In this document: positions 43,730-51,178 of the stretch, in pieces
Layout of the letters: every line of letters starts with the position of its first letter
How positions within the stretch are numbered: the first letter of the stretch is position 1
Origin: Candidatus Formimonas warabiya
Lineage (GTDB): Bacteria; Bacillota; Dehalobacteriia; Dehalobacteriales; Dehalobacteriaceae
Assembly (NCBI RefSeq): GCF_002777255.1
Contig: NZ_CP017634.1
Coordinates: forward strand, 5,654,903-5,718,902
Reading direction: 5' to 3'
Length of the DNA: 64,000 nucleotides
Made by a program: the position numbers and the translations under genes
Notes under the pieces: model-generated
Told to the model about the DNA's origin: nothing
Seen by the model: only the letters and a program-made list of their open reading frames with translations
The model's database searches: none

Positions 43730-43767
43730 CATAGAAAAACTCAATTTTTTCAAATGAGTATTCTATG
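43730..43767 (+). other. Hairpin between amidohydrolase and panB genes
   Basis: CATAGAA (43730-43736) pairs with TTCTATG (43761-43767) and ACTCA (43739-43743) with TGAGT (43755-43759), leaving a T-rich loop and a small internal mismatch. A run of eight A residues precedes the stem. It may act as a terminator for opposing transcription or an attenuator within the cluster. Confidence 0.5.
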
Positions 43768-43842
43768 AAGATAAAAAATAATCGCAAAAATTATTATACC
43801 ATAAAAAAATATTCCAGTCAAAAACGGATGAGGTGAGATTGA

Positions 43843-44688
43843 TTGGAGAAAGTAACGATTCAATATCTCAGGAAAAAGATGGCCATGGGTAGCCCCATCA
43901 CGATGATGACGGCTTACGACTACCCGATGGCCCAATTGGAAGACGAGGCGGGAATAGAAATTATTCTGGTGGGGGATTCTCTTTACATGACGGTTCTGGG
44001 TCATGGGTCTACCTTGCCCGCAAAGATGGACACGATGATCGAGCACGCGGAAGCAGTACGCCGGGGGGCACCCAGGGCCTTTGTCATTGGGGATATGCCC
44101 TACATGTCTTATCAGGTTTCCCCTCAAGAGGCCATTTATAACGCCGGCCGCTACATGAAGGAAGCCGGAGTAGACGGCGTCAAGCTTGAAGGAGGAAGAG
44201 ATGTTGCCGATATTGTGAAAGCCTTAACGAAGGCAACTATTCCTGTCATGGGACATTTGGGGCTTACTCCCCAATCAGTCTCTCAGCTGGGCGGGTTTAA
44301 AGCCCAAGGCAGAACCCTTGATTCTGCGGAAAGAGTGATCGAGGACGCCAGGATGCTGGAAGAGTCAGGGGCATTTGCCATCTTGCTGGAGTGCATACCG
44401 GCCGAAGTGGGCCAGATCATTAGCAAGAGGAGTAAGATTCCCATTATCAGTATCGGGGCAGGTCCCTATTGCCACGGTCAATTGATGATTGTGCAAGACA
44501 TGCTAGGCCTGTTTTCTACCGTGCCTAAGTTTGTCAAACGGTATGGCAACCTGAGAGACACTATTGCGGAGGCTTTCCGCAAATATAAAGAGGATGTTGA
44601 GACCAAGACATACCCTGATTTAAATACGCATTGCTATAAAATGGATCACCAGGCTTATGAAGACTTAGTCAGAAAGTATGCGGAATAA
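43843..44688 (+). CDS. panB: Ketopantoate hydroxymethyltransferase family protein
   Basis: A 281-residue PanB. Metal and substrate residues are in VGDSLYMTVLGHGSTLP, GDMPYMSYQ, VKLEGG, GHLGLTPQSV and LLECIPAEV, all conserved, so it should be active. PanB transfers a hydroxymethyl group from 5,10-methylene-THF to a 2-oxo acid, and the reaction is reversible. TTG start behind GAGGTGAG. No panC, panD or panE is near. Instead it lies between an amidohydrolase and a corrinoid methyl-transfer system. It could therefore serve catabolism in this cluster (release of a hydroxymethyl group to THF), though a misplaced biosynthetic gene is possible. Confidence 0.93.
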   Translation: MEKVTIQYLRKKMAMGSPITMMTAYDYPMAQLEDEAGIEIILVGDSLYMTVLGHGSTLPAKMDTMIEHAEAVRRGAPRAFVIGDMPYMSYQVSPQEAIYNAGRYMKEAGVDGVKLEGGRDVADIVKALTKATIPVMGHLGLTPQSVSQLGGFKAQGRTLDSAERVIEDARMLEESGAFAILLECIPAEVGQIISKRSKIPIISIGAGPYCHGQLMIVQDMLGLFSTVPKFVKRYGNLRDTIAEAFRKYKEDVETKTYPDLNTHCYKMDHQAYEDLVRKYAE

Positions 44689-44713
44689 CCGGATTACAAA
44701 GGAGGAGGCGTTT

Positions 44714-45229
44714 TTGAAAACCTACCTTTTTAAATTAAGTGTTGTTGCTGGTGTCCTGTGCGGTTTATATGTGTACCTGTACAACTATATTCCCATGAAG
44801 AACCTGCTCTGGATGACTTTCGTCGCTTTGCCCATCTATTTTGGCGCAGGCGCGAAGCGGGAGGAATTTCCCCATTTCGTCACCAGTCTGGTCGTGGGGA
44901 TCATTTGGGGATTTATCTACCTGAAATTAATTGGCCTTCTGGTTGGTGCGGGTGTTGGCGCAAACATAGCCTTGCTGCTGGTTGTGGGAGTGGTCACACT
45001 GATCATGTGTGCGGTTCATCTTTGTATCACAGGCAATACATGGGCCAATAAACTCCCCATCATGTTTGGTGCCGTCGCCTCTATGTTTTCACAGAATGGA
45101 GAATCGGCAGGAAGTATTTTTCTCACCCTTTTTGGCGGGCTGCTTCTGGCCCTCCTGATTGTAGAAGGAACCAATGTGATTCATAAACCCCTAGGTGAGC
45201 AGACGAGTCAGTCAAGCAGTGCAAATTAA
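44714..45229 (+). CDS. DUF1097-family membrane protein
   Basis: A 171-residue protein with five or six hydrophobic helices. Recognisable are LLWMTFVALPIYFGAGAKRE, VGIIWGFIYLKLIG and KLPIMFGAVASMFSQNG, close to the DUF1097 family that includes E. coli YcdZ. The TTG at 44714 follows GGAGGAGG by 5 bases and is preferred to an ATG at 44678 inside panB. The function of the family is unknown. Being in this operon it may be a channel or transporter for the substrate or product. Confidence 0.75.
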   Translation: MKTYLFKLSVVAGVLCGLYVYLYNYIPMKNLLWMTFVALPIYFGAGAKREEFPHFVTSLVVGIIWGFIYLKLIGLLVGAGVGANIALLLVVGVVTLIMCAVHLCITGNTWANKLPIMFGAVASMFSQNGESAGSIFLTLFGGLLLALLIVEGTNVIHKPLGEQTSQSSSAN

Positions 45230-45258
45230 TTTTTAAAAGAAAAGGGAGGTCGAGCAGT

Positions 45259-45447
45259 ATGCCGTTTATTAATGTGAGAATTTTCGAAGGACATTCCAAG
45301 GAAAGAAAGGCGAGAATTGCCGAAAAGATTACGGAAATCGTCAACCAGGAAACCGGTGTGCCGAAAGAGTATATTTGGGTGACATTCCAGGATATTCCTG
45401 CCGATGAATGGTCTATCGGCGGCAAAATGTGCGGGAAATCTGAATAA
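45259..45447 (+). CDS. 4-oxalocrotonate tautomerase-like protein
   Basis: A 62-residue protein beginning Met-Pro, so that removal of Met exposes the catalytic N-terminal proline. The sequence PFINVRIFEGHSKERKARI and later VPKEYIWVTFQDI match the 4-OT family. Members tautomerise enols of 2-oxo acids, typically in ring-cleavage pathways. A conserved arginine is present in the first helix region. It suggests an enol or 2-oxo-acid intermediate in the pathway encoded here. Ribosome binding site GGGAGG. Confidence 0.88.
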   Translation: MPFINVRIFEGHSKERKARIAEKITEIVNQETGVPKEYIWVTFQDIPADEWSIGGKMCGKSE

Positions 45448-45463
45448 CTTCTGTCTGAAATCA

Positions 45464-45488
45464 GGAGGGGCGTTCCAGACGCCCCTCC
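45464..45488 (+). other. Strong GC-rich intercistronic hairpin
   Basis: GGAGGGGCGT (45464-45473) and ACGCCCCTCC (45479-45488) form a perfect 10-bp stem with loop TCCAG. No T run follows, so it is more likely an RNA-processing or stability element, or a weak attenuator, between the tautomerase gene and the corrinoid genes. Confidence 0.7.
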
Positions 45489-45517
45489 CCAAAAACACCT
45501 TAAAGGGGTTTAGCGGC

Positions 45518-46207
45518 ATGATCGAACAAGGGATGAAGATCAATGTTTCTCTGGAAGAGCTGTTAAGGGTACATGGCGTGACAAAATCAGACCGACCAAT
45601 TAATCCCCATATTTTAGAAAATTACGAGCGGCTTTTAGAAGAGGCCATGGATGTAATCAGTCCCCGATACATTTACCGGGAAATTCGTCCGTCTGAAATG
45701 AGAGAAGAGCAGACCGTGCTGGAGACAGGGCATACCGTGGATGCGAGAATCTTTGCCAAGATGATGCAGGGCGCAGAAAAAATTATTTTTATGTGCTGTA
45801 CCATCGGTCCTGAATTGGAGGACAAAATAAAAGAATATAAGAATGCGGGAGCCCCTGCCAAAGCTTATGTGTTAGACAGTATCGGCTCACTGGCAACAGA
45901 TAAATTGGCCCAAGAAGGATGTAAAATGGTGGAGGATATGGCCCAGTCTCTGGGACAAATTACTACGATTCCATTGAGTCCGGGTTATATGAACTGGCCT
46001 TTAAAAGATCAGCAAATATTTTTTGAGATTTTAGAACCGCAAAAAGTAGGGGTGCGGTTATCCGATACCTTTATTATGAGCCCCTTAAAATCCACTACCC
46101 AGGCCATTGGAGTAGGATCAAACCTAAAAGAAAAGCACGGTGCCACAAACTGTGATTACTGCGCCTTAAAAGAGCGCTGTAATTTTAGAAAAGCCAGGGC
46201 TGTTTAA
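45518..46207 (+). CDS. Protein with MetH-activation-like domain (corrinoid reactivation)
   Basis: A 229-residue protein resembling the activation (AdoMet-binding) domain of cobalamin-dependent methionine synthase: LSPGYMNWPLKDQQIFFEIL, VRLSDTFIMSPLKSTTQAIG and a C-terminal Cys cluster CDYCALKERC. In MetH this domain holds AdoMet for reductive remethylation of cob(II)alamin. Stand-alone versions occur beside corrinoid methyltransferases in clostridia, but their exact role is not settled. ATG 45518 follows AAAGGGG by 9 bases; the upstream in-frame codons overlap the hairpin and the tautomerase gene. It precedes the corrinoid protein by 20 bases. Confidence 0.8.
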   Translation: MIEQGMKINVSLEELLRVHGVTKSDRPINPHILENYERLLEEAMDVISPRYIYREIRPSEMREEQTVLETGHTVDARIFAKMMQGAEKIIFMCCTIGPELEDKIKEYKNAGAPAKAYVLDSIGSLATDKLAQEGCKMVEDMAQSLGQITTIPLSPGYMNWPLKDQQIFFEILEPQKVGVRLSDTFIMSPLKSTTQAIGVGSNLKEKHGATNCDYCALKERCNFRKARAV

Positions 46208-46227
46208 AAAATGATGGGAGGAATCTA

Positions 46228-46887
46228 ATGATGGGACAAAAAGAAGAATTGATGGGTAAATTGGCAGAAGCGGTAGTAGAGATGGATATAGCCGCGGTAG
46301 AGGCTAAATGCCATGAAGCATTAGAGGCCGGGATTCCTGCTTTTGAAGCAATTACAGACGGCCTTTCTGCCGGAATGAAAAAAGTGGGAGAACTATGGAA
46401 TAATATGGAGATTTTTATGCCTGAAGTAATGGGTTCGGTGGACGCCTATTATGCCGGGCTAAAGATCCTCAAGCCTGAGATTAAGCAGAATGAAAAGACA
46501 TCTTATCTGGCAACCGTGGTCATGGGCACTATTTGGGGAGACATCCACAGTGTGGGCAAGGATGTGGCGATTCCTGTTTTTGAAGGGGAAAACTTTAAAG
46601 TGATTGATTTAGGTCTGGATGTACCTGTGGAAAAGTATATCGAGGCCATCAAAGAGCATCAGGCGGATTTTGTGGGCTTAGGTACTTATATGAGCGAGAC
46701 CTTCCTCCATGTAAAAGATTGCGTTGAAGAATTTAAAAAAGCCGGTATCCGGGACCAGGTATTTGTGATTTGCGGCGGGCCTGCCGTGGACTCCGATTTC
46801 GCCAAAGAAATGGGTGCGGACGACGCCTGGAACGATGCCTGGGAAGCAGTAGCGGGAATGAAGAAGCTAATTGCTCAGCACGGATAA
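46228..46887 (+). CDS. Corrinoid (B12-binding) methyl-carrier protein
   Basis: A 219-residue protein like MtaC/MtbC/OdmA-type carriers. It has an N-terminal helical cap domain (residues about 1-90), then a Rossmann-like B12 domain. The cobalt-ligating histidine is in GDIHSVGKDVAIPVFEG, the DxHxxG motif. VGLGTYMSETFLHVKD and VICGGPAVD complete the fold. It accepts a methyl group on cob(I)amide from the substrate-specific methyltransferase and passes it on to tetrahydrofolate. Two ATGs are adjacent at the start; GGGAGGAATCT precedes them. The methyltransferase gene follows 26 bases later. Confidence 0.94.
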   Translation: MMGQKEELMGKLAEAVVEMDIAAVEAKCHEALEAGIPAFEAITDGLSAGMKKVGELWNNMEIFMPEVMGSVDAYYAGLKILKPEIKQNEKTSYLATVVMGTIWGDIHSVGKDVAIPVFEGENFKVIDLGLDVPVEKYIEAIKEHQADFVGLGTYMSETFLHVKDCVEEFKKAGIRDQVFVICGGPAVDSDFAKEMGADDAWNDAWEAVAGMKKLIAQHG

Positions 46888-46913
46888 AAGGGGATAAAAA
46901 AGGAGGAATAAAA

Positions 46914-48188
46914 ATGAGTGCTATTGTTGATAAATGGGTGGAAAAGTGCATCAATCTTCCCAACATCGGTGAAATGACGCATACGGACAGAATGCGCAAA
47001 GCATTTGATCTGGAAGAGCCTGATCTGGTGCCGGTGGCTATAGAAACGGATGAATGGCAGATTGTCCAGGCCGGGTATGACTTTTTTGAAACATGGGAGA
47101 ATGTGGACAAGGTCACGGATGCCACCTTAAAAGCCTGGCATGACTTAAGACAGGATGTGATCTGGCCCTATTTTTGCCCCAGCCATGTCTTGGATCCCTT
47201 GCTCACACCGGAACAGAGAAAGAGCTGCTACGATCTTCGGGACGGCAAATCATACGTGGTTTTTCATGAAGTGACCAAGAACCTTGATGAAATTATCAAA
47301 GTTTTTGAATCAAAGCCTTGGGTGAAGTACGGCTTGGGCCGGCTGGCCAGCCACTATCTGCCCCATTTTGACCATACCCTAGAATTCCAGAAGAAAATGA
47401 ACAATTCCGTGCAGACCGTGTTAGGGTTAGCCAATCCCAGCAATATTGCCGAGTGGACGGTGGGGGTGGAAAACTTCCTGCGCTGGACCGTCTCCGAACC
47501 GAAGGAAAAAATCCATTACTACCTCCAATTGGTGACGGACTTTTGCTTGGGAGCAGCCGAATCGTGCCGTCCCTATGCGGAAGCGGGGGTGGAATTTGTC
47601 TGTGTCTTCGGCGGGGCAAGAACCTGGGGGCCCAGGCAATTTGAGGAGTTTGGCGTATATGACCGGATTTATGCGGAAAAAGTAGCCAGCATTTTTAAAT
47701 ATCCCTTCCATCATATTTGCGGCCAAAACCTGCCCTTAGCCATGGAAATGCTTGCTACCGAGCCCTATCCCGCCATTCAATATGATGAACCCATGAAACA
47801 ATTAGGCTGGTCCTGGGCCCAGTGGTGTGAATGGGTGGCCCGGTTAAACAAAGGAATCGCCTGCGTCATGAATGCGCCTACCACCCAGGCTTTAGCCTAT
47901 AAGAGCATTGAGCACAACCGGACCATGATCAAAGAGTTTATCGAGCATTCTACGCCCCACACCACAGCCGTGATCATGCCGGGTTGCGAAATTTCCGTGG
48001 GCACACCCTTAGAAACTGTGAAAGCGGCGATTGAGGCTACACGTGAATTTGGCAAATATCCCTTATGCAAAACTGCGGCGGAACAAATTTGGACAGAGGA
48101 CAGTTTCAAAGAAAGCCGGAAAAAACTGACGAAGAATCTTCCTCAGTGGGCCATGCATTATCGGAAAAATCCCAGATTGATTAAATAA
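46914..48188 (+). CDS. URO-D-fold methyltransferase (probable substrate-specific methyltransferase I)
   Basis: A 424-residue protein of the uroporphyrinogen-decarboxylase superfamily, longer than MtaA/MtbA (about 340). Candidate zinc ligands are His and Cys in HHICGQN and a late Cys in MPGCEISVGTPLETV. It resembles methyltransferases that move a methyl group from a methoxylated or other methylated compound to the corrinoid protein. It is the most likely determinant of substrate choice in this cluster. It does not belong to the MttB family and contains no in-frame UAG. ATG 46914 follows AGGAGG; the upstream open frame overlaps the corrinoid gene and is discounted. Confidence 0.85.
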   Translation: MSAIVDKWVEKCINLPNIGEMTHTDRMRKAFDLEEPDLVPVAIETDEWQIVQAGYDFFETWENVDKVTDATLKAWHDLRQDVIWPYFCPSHVLDPLLTPEQRKSCYDLRDGKSYVVFHEVTKNLDEIIKVFESKPWVKYGLGRLASHYLPHFDHTLEFQKKMNNSVQTVLGLANPSNIAEWTVGVENFLRWTVSEPKEKIHYYLQLVTDFCLGAAESCRPYAEAGVEFVCVFGGARTWGPRQFEEFGVYDRIYAEKVASIFKYPFHHICGQNLPLAMEMLATEPYPAIQYDEPMKQLGWSWAQWCEWVARLNKGIACVMNAPTTQALAYKSIEHNRTMIKEFIEHSTPHTTAVIMPGCEISVGTPLETVKAAIEATREFGKYPLCKTAAEQIWTEDSFKESRKKLTKNLPQWAMHYRKNPRLIK

Positions 48189-48200
48189 ATCTGCCTGTAT

Positions 48201-48238
48201 CACATAACACACCCCTTGACAAAGGGGTGTGTTATGTG
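48201..48238 (+). terminator. 17-bp perfect hairpin between methyltransferase and activator genes
   Basis: CACATAACACACCCCTT (48201-48217), loop GACA, and its exact complement (48222-48238), followed by AAATTTT. It begins 12 bases after the methyltransferase stop and ends 22 bases before the RACo gene. It most likely terminates or attenuates transcription so that the corrinoid protein and methyltransferase are made in excess of the activator. A very stable RNA 3' end is the alternative. Confidence 0.75.
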
Positions 48239-48260
48239 AAATTTTGGGAAGGGAAGCAGC

Positions 48261-50090
48261 ATGCCGATCATTACTTTTTTACCGATGGATAAAAGCATCA
48301 CTGTCCCCCGGGGAACAAGCGTCTTAGCGGCAATTAGAGAGGCGGGAATCTCTTTTTCTGCTCCTTGCGGCGGGAAAGGGTCCTGCGGCAAGTGCGTCAT
48401 GGAAGAAGTAGCTGGCCTGGCCCCTGAGACGAAGGCGGAAGAAGACGCCCTAAACAGCCATCAGCTGGGCAAACCTATGCGCTTAGCCTGCCAGGCGAGA
48501 ATATGCCATGATGCGGTAGTGCGTCTTCCGGTCCCTGCTTTTTCTGACGAAAGAAAAACGCTTCTCCATAGAAACATTTCCTTTCACATTGACCCCCGGT
48601 TCACCCGGGAAAGAATCCGCCTGGAAAAGGCCACGGTACTTGAACCCTCTTCTCTGGTGTCCCGCATCCGGGAAAGTTTAAAAAGAGAAGGGAAAACGTG
48701 GATCAATATCGACTTAAAGCACCTGCGCCAAATCGCCATGACACCGATGGAAAATGTCGCCGGTTTATTCCTGGATCATGATCTGGTGGATCTGTATCAG
48801 GATGGATGTGAAAAAAAGGTTTACGGACTAGCCTTAGACATTGGTACGACCACCATGGTGATGTACCTTTTAGATTTGGATTCGGGCAGGCAGCTTGCCG
48901 TTTCTGCCCTGGCCAACCCCCAGGCATCTTTTGGGGCCGATGTGCTGAGCAGAATCAGTTCGATGCGGCGCAATCCGGATAACCTGACCTTGCTGCATAC
49001 GGTTCTCATAGAGGGCATCAATCGCTTAATTACAAATGTCACCGCTTTAGCCGGCATTCCCCAAGATGCCATCTACGATTTGGTTGCGGTAGGAAATACC
49101 TGTATGACCCATTTTTTCTTGGGGGTGTCTCCGGCCAGCCTTGCTGTGGCGCCCTATCATGCCATTCAAGAGCAGCCTGTGGAAGTGCCTGCGGCGGATT
49201 TAAAGATTGCCATGAATAAAAATGGTCTGGTACGAACCCTTCCCGGCATTCGAAGTTTTGTCGGGGCGGATACCGTAGGCGCGATTCTGGCCGCCGAATT
49301 GCACAAAAGCCCCAAAACCGTGCTATTGATTGACATAGGAACGAATGGGGAAATCGTATTAAAAACCCCTGCCGGCATGGCCGCTTGTTCAACTGCGGCC
49401 GGCCCTGCTTTTGAGGGAGCCACCATTTTGCACGGGATGAGAGCGGATATGGGCGCCATCGAAGGTGTTTCCATTTCAGAAAACAAAGGAATTGAAATAA
49501 AGACTATCGGCAATGGGAAAGCAAAAGGAATTTGCGGTTCCGGACTTATCGATGCCGTATTTGTATTTCGGCAGTTAGGGTTAATGGATGCCACGGGAAA
49601 AATAATACCGGTGGAGCAAGCGCCCGGTGTTTTAGCCCATCGCATTATTCCCTGGAAAAAGGGCAGGGCCATCATTCTCGCGGCCAAAGAAGAAACCGAT
49701 ACAGGAAAAGAGATGATCATAACCCAGCAGGATATCCGCCAGATCCAGTTGACAAAAGGCGCCATCCAAGCAGGTATTGCCGTGCTGATGATGGAACTGG
49801 GGGTTGAAAAGGAAGAATTGGATGAAATCATCCTTGCCGGCGCATTTGGCAGTTATATTTCCAGGGTCAGTGCCAGGGGCATCGGTTTGATTCCCCCGGT
49901 AGAACTTGAAAAGATCGTTTCTTTTGGAAATGCCGCAGGAGAGGGCGCGAAAAAAACCCTGTTGTCCAAAAGGGAATATCAGGAAAGTCTAGCATTGGCC
50001 CAAAAAGTAAAATATATTCCTCTATCGGCCCATAAAAGCTTTAACCACCTATTTTTAAAAGGGATGCATTTTCCGGTTCTGGATTGTTAG
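48261..50090 (+). CDS. RACo-type corrinoid protein reductive activator
   Basis: A 609-residue protein. An N-terminal [2Fe-2S] ferredoxin domain has Cys36, Cys42, Cys45 and Cys77 (APCGGKGSCGKC). After a linker comes an ASKHA-fold ATPase with LALDIGTTTMVMYLLDLDSG, VAVGNTCMTHFFLG, LIDIGTNGEIVL and LAGAFGSYISR. This is the architecture of RACo and of O-demethylase activating enzymes, which use ATP to reduce inactive cob(II)amide to cob(I)amide. Its target should be the corrinoid protein at 46228. Start ATG after GGGAAGGGAAG. Confidence 0.94.
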   Translation: MPIITFLPMDKSITVPRGTSVLAAIREAGISFSAPCGGKGSCGKCVMEEVAGLAPETKAEEDALNSHQLGKPMRLACQARICHDAVVRLPVPAFSDERKTLLHRNISFHIDPRFTRERIRLEKATVLEPSSLVSRIRESLKREGKTWINIDLKHLRQIAMTPMENVAGLFLDHDLVDLYQDGCEKKVYGLALDIGTTTMVMYLLDLDSGRQLAVSALANPQASFGADVLSRISSMRRNPDNLTLLHTVLIEGINRLITNVTALAGIPQDAIYDLVAVGNTCMTHFFLGVSPASLAVAPYHAIQEQPVEVPAADLKIAMNKNGLVRTLPGIRSFVGADTVGAILAAELHKSPKTVLLIDIGTNGEIVLKTPAGMAACSTAAGPAFEGATILHGMRADMGAIEGVSISENKGIEIKTIGNGKAKGICGSGLIDAVFVFRQLGLMDATGKIIPVEQAPGVLAHRIIPWKKGRAIILAAKEETDTGKEMIITQQDIRQIQLTKGAIQAGIAVLMMELGVEKEELDEIILAGAFGSYISRVSARGIGLIPPVELEKIVSFGNAAGEGAKKTLLSKREYQESLALAQKVKYIPLSAHKSFNHLFLKGMHFPVLDC

Positions 50091-50114
50091 CTTCTGAAAC
50101 AGGAGGGACAAAAA

Positions 50115-50705
50115 TTGAAAATTTTTCTGGTTTCCGGTTTTCTCGGCAGCGGAAAAACGACCTTGTCGTTGCTGCTGGCGAAAAGATTGGTCGAGCGGGA
50201 TAAAAAAGTGGCTGTGATTGTGAATGAGGTGGGCGAAGTCGGCATCGATTCCGATCTCTTCGTCAATTTCTCAGAGACGCAGATTTTCGAACTCTTTAGC
50301 GGATGTGTTTGCTGCCAAATGGGACATGATTTGATTAAAGCACTCAACACCATATCTGAGATGGAAAATATAGATGCTGTGGTACTGGAACCTTCGGGGG
50401 TGGCATTGCCCAGTCAGATTATCGAAACCATCCGGTGCTGGTCCGAAAATGTCACCATCAACAATATCGTGCTGGTGGACGGCACCCGCTTTATGCTTCT
50501 CTGGGAAGAATTGGAGCATATCATGGGGGATGCCATATTTAGTGCGGATATGATTGTGGTAAGTAAAATAGATAAATGCGAAGCCCGGGAAGTGCAGGGA
50601 GTTTTAAATAAATTAAAAGAGCTATGCCCCAATGTACCAATTTTACCTGTCAACTTATTGGCGGAATCACCTCCTACTTTTGAGGAGGTGTTCTGCATTG
50701 AGTGA
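50115..50705 (+). CDS. G3E-family GTPase (CobW/HypB/UreG-like), compact form
   Basis: A 196-residue P-loop GTPase with Walker A VSGFLGSGKTT, NEVGEVGID, the metal-binding CxCC motif SGCVCCQMG, LEPSGVALPSQI and a SKIDKCE guanine motif. It stops after the GTPase domain, whereas CobW proteins usually carry a C-terminal domain of 100 residues or more. TTG start behind AGGAGG. Its last codons overlap the TTG start of the His-rich protein. Family members insert or deliver metals (Ni, Co, Zn), so it may load zinc into the methyltransferase or help with the cobalt cofactor. The metal is not determined. Confidence 0.88.
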   Translation: MKIFLVSGFLGSGKTTLSLLLAKRLVERDKKVAVIVNEVGEVGIDSDLFVNFSETQIFELFSGCVCCQMGHDLIKALNTISEMENIDAVVLEPSGVALPSQIIETIRCWSENVTINNIVLVDGTRFMLLWEELEHIMGDAIFSADMIVVSKIDKCEAREVQGVLNKLKELCPNVPILPVNLLAESPPTFEEVFCIE

Positions 50706-51117
50706 TCCCCAAGATGCGGTTGCGCTCAGCGACTGTTTTGAAATTGAAAGCGATGATACGGTGGAAGCGAACATATGGCCTGATTTTATCAAAGATATGC
50801 TGGAAGGGATTCTTTCCCGAATCGCCCCTGAGGGCAGACTGCTCGGCCATATCAAAGCGTCCGTTTTTGTGAAAAATGATCTTATTTTCGGCAGTACCAC
50901 CGGGGGACCCATTACGATCCGCGTGGTGCCGGATCCCATGGAATCTAAAGCAACCTTATTAAAGATTGCCCTGATCGCATATAAAATTGAGCGAGATTAT
51001 TTGCAGAAAGGTTTTCAAGAAACAGTCCGGGAGATTTGTCTCAAGTATGGTTTTAAATACCGGGTAAAACCTCATGAGCATCATGAACCTCATGCACATG
51101 ATCACCATCACCATTAA
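50698..51117 (+). CDS. Small protein with His-rich C-terminal tail, partner of the G3E GTPase
   Basis: A 139-residue protein. The TTG at 50698 overlaps the GTPase stop and follows GAGGAGGTG by 7 bases. The core (GRLLGHIKASVFVKNDLIFG, TTGGPITIRVVPDPM) matches no family I can name. It may correspond to the C-terminal domain that the neighbouring GTPase lacks. The last 15 or so residues (EHHEPHAHDHHHH) form a histidine-rich metal-binding tail like those of HypB, UreE and zinc chaperones. The overlap implies a complex with the GTPase and a metal-storage or delivery role. Confidence 0.75.
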   Translation: MSDPQDAVALSDCFEIESDDTVEANIWPDFIKDMLEGILSRIAPEGRLLGHIKASVFVKNDLIFGSTTGGPITIRVVPDPMESKATLLKIALIAYKIERDYLQKGFQETVREICLKYGFKYRVKPHEHHEPHAHDHHHH

Positions 51118-51178
51118 AAAGGGATAAAGATCAAAGATGTCATAATTTTTCACATCAGAAATGGAGGAAAGGTTTAAA

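Noticed and set aside
44678-44713. Upstream ATG for the DUF1097 protein.
   Set aside because: It lies inside panB without a ribosome binding site; TTG 44714 has GGAGGAGG at 5 bases.
46914-48188. The URO-D-fold protein as a heme-biosynthesis uroporphyrinogen decarboxylase.
   Set aside because: It is flanked by corrinoid, RACo and methyl-THF methyltransferase genes, is longer than HemE and has MtaA-like Cys/His metal motifs.
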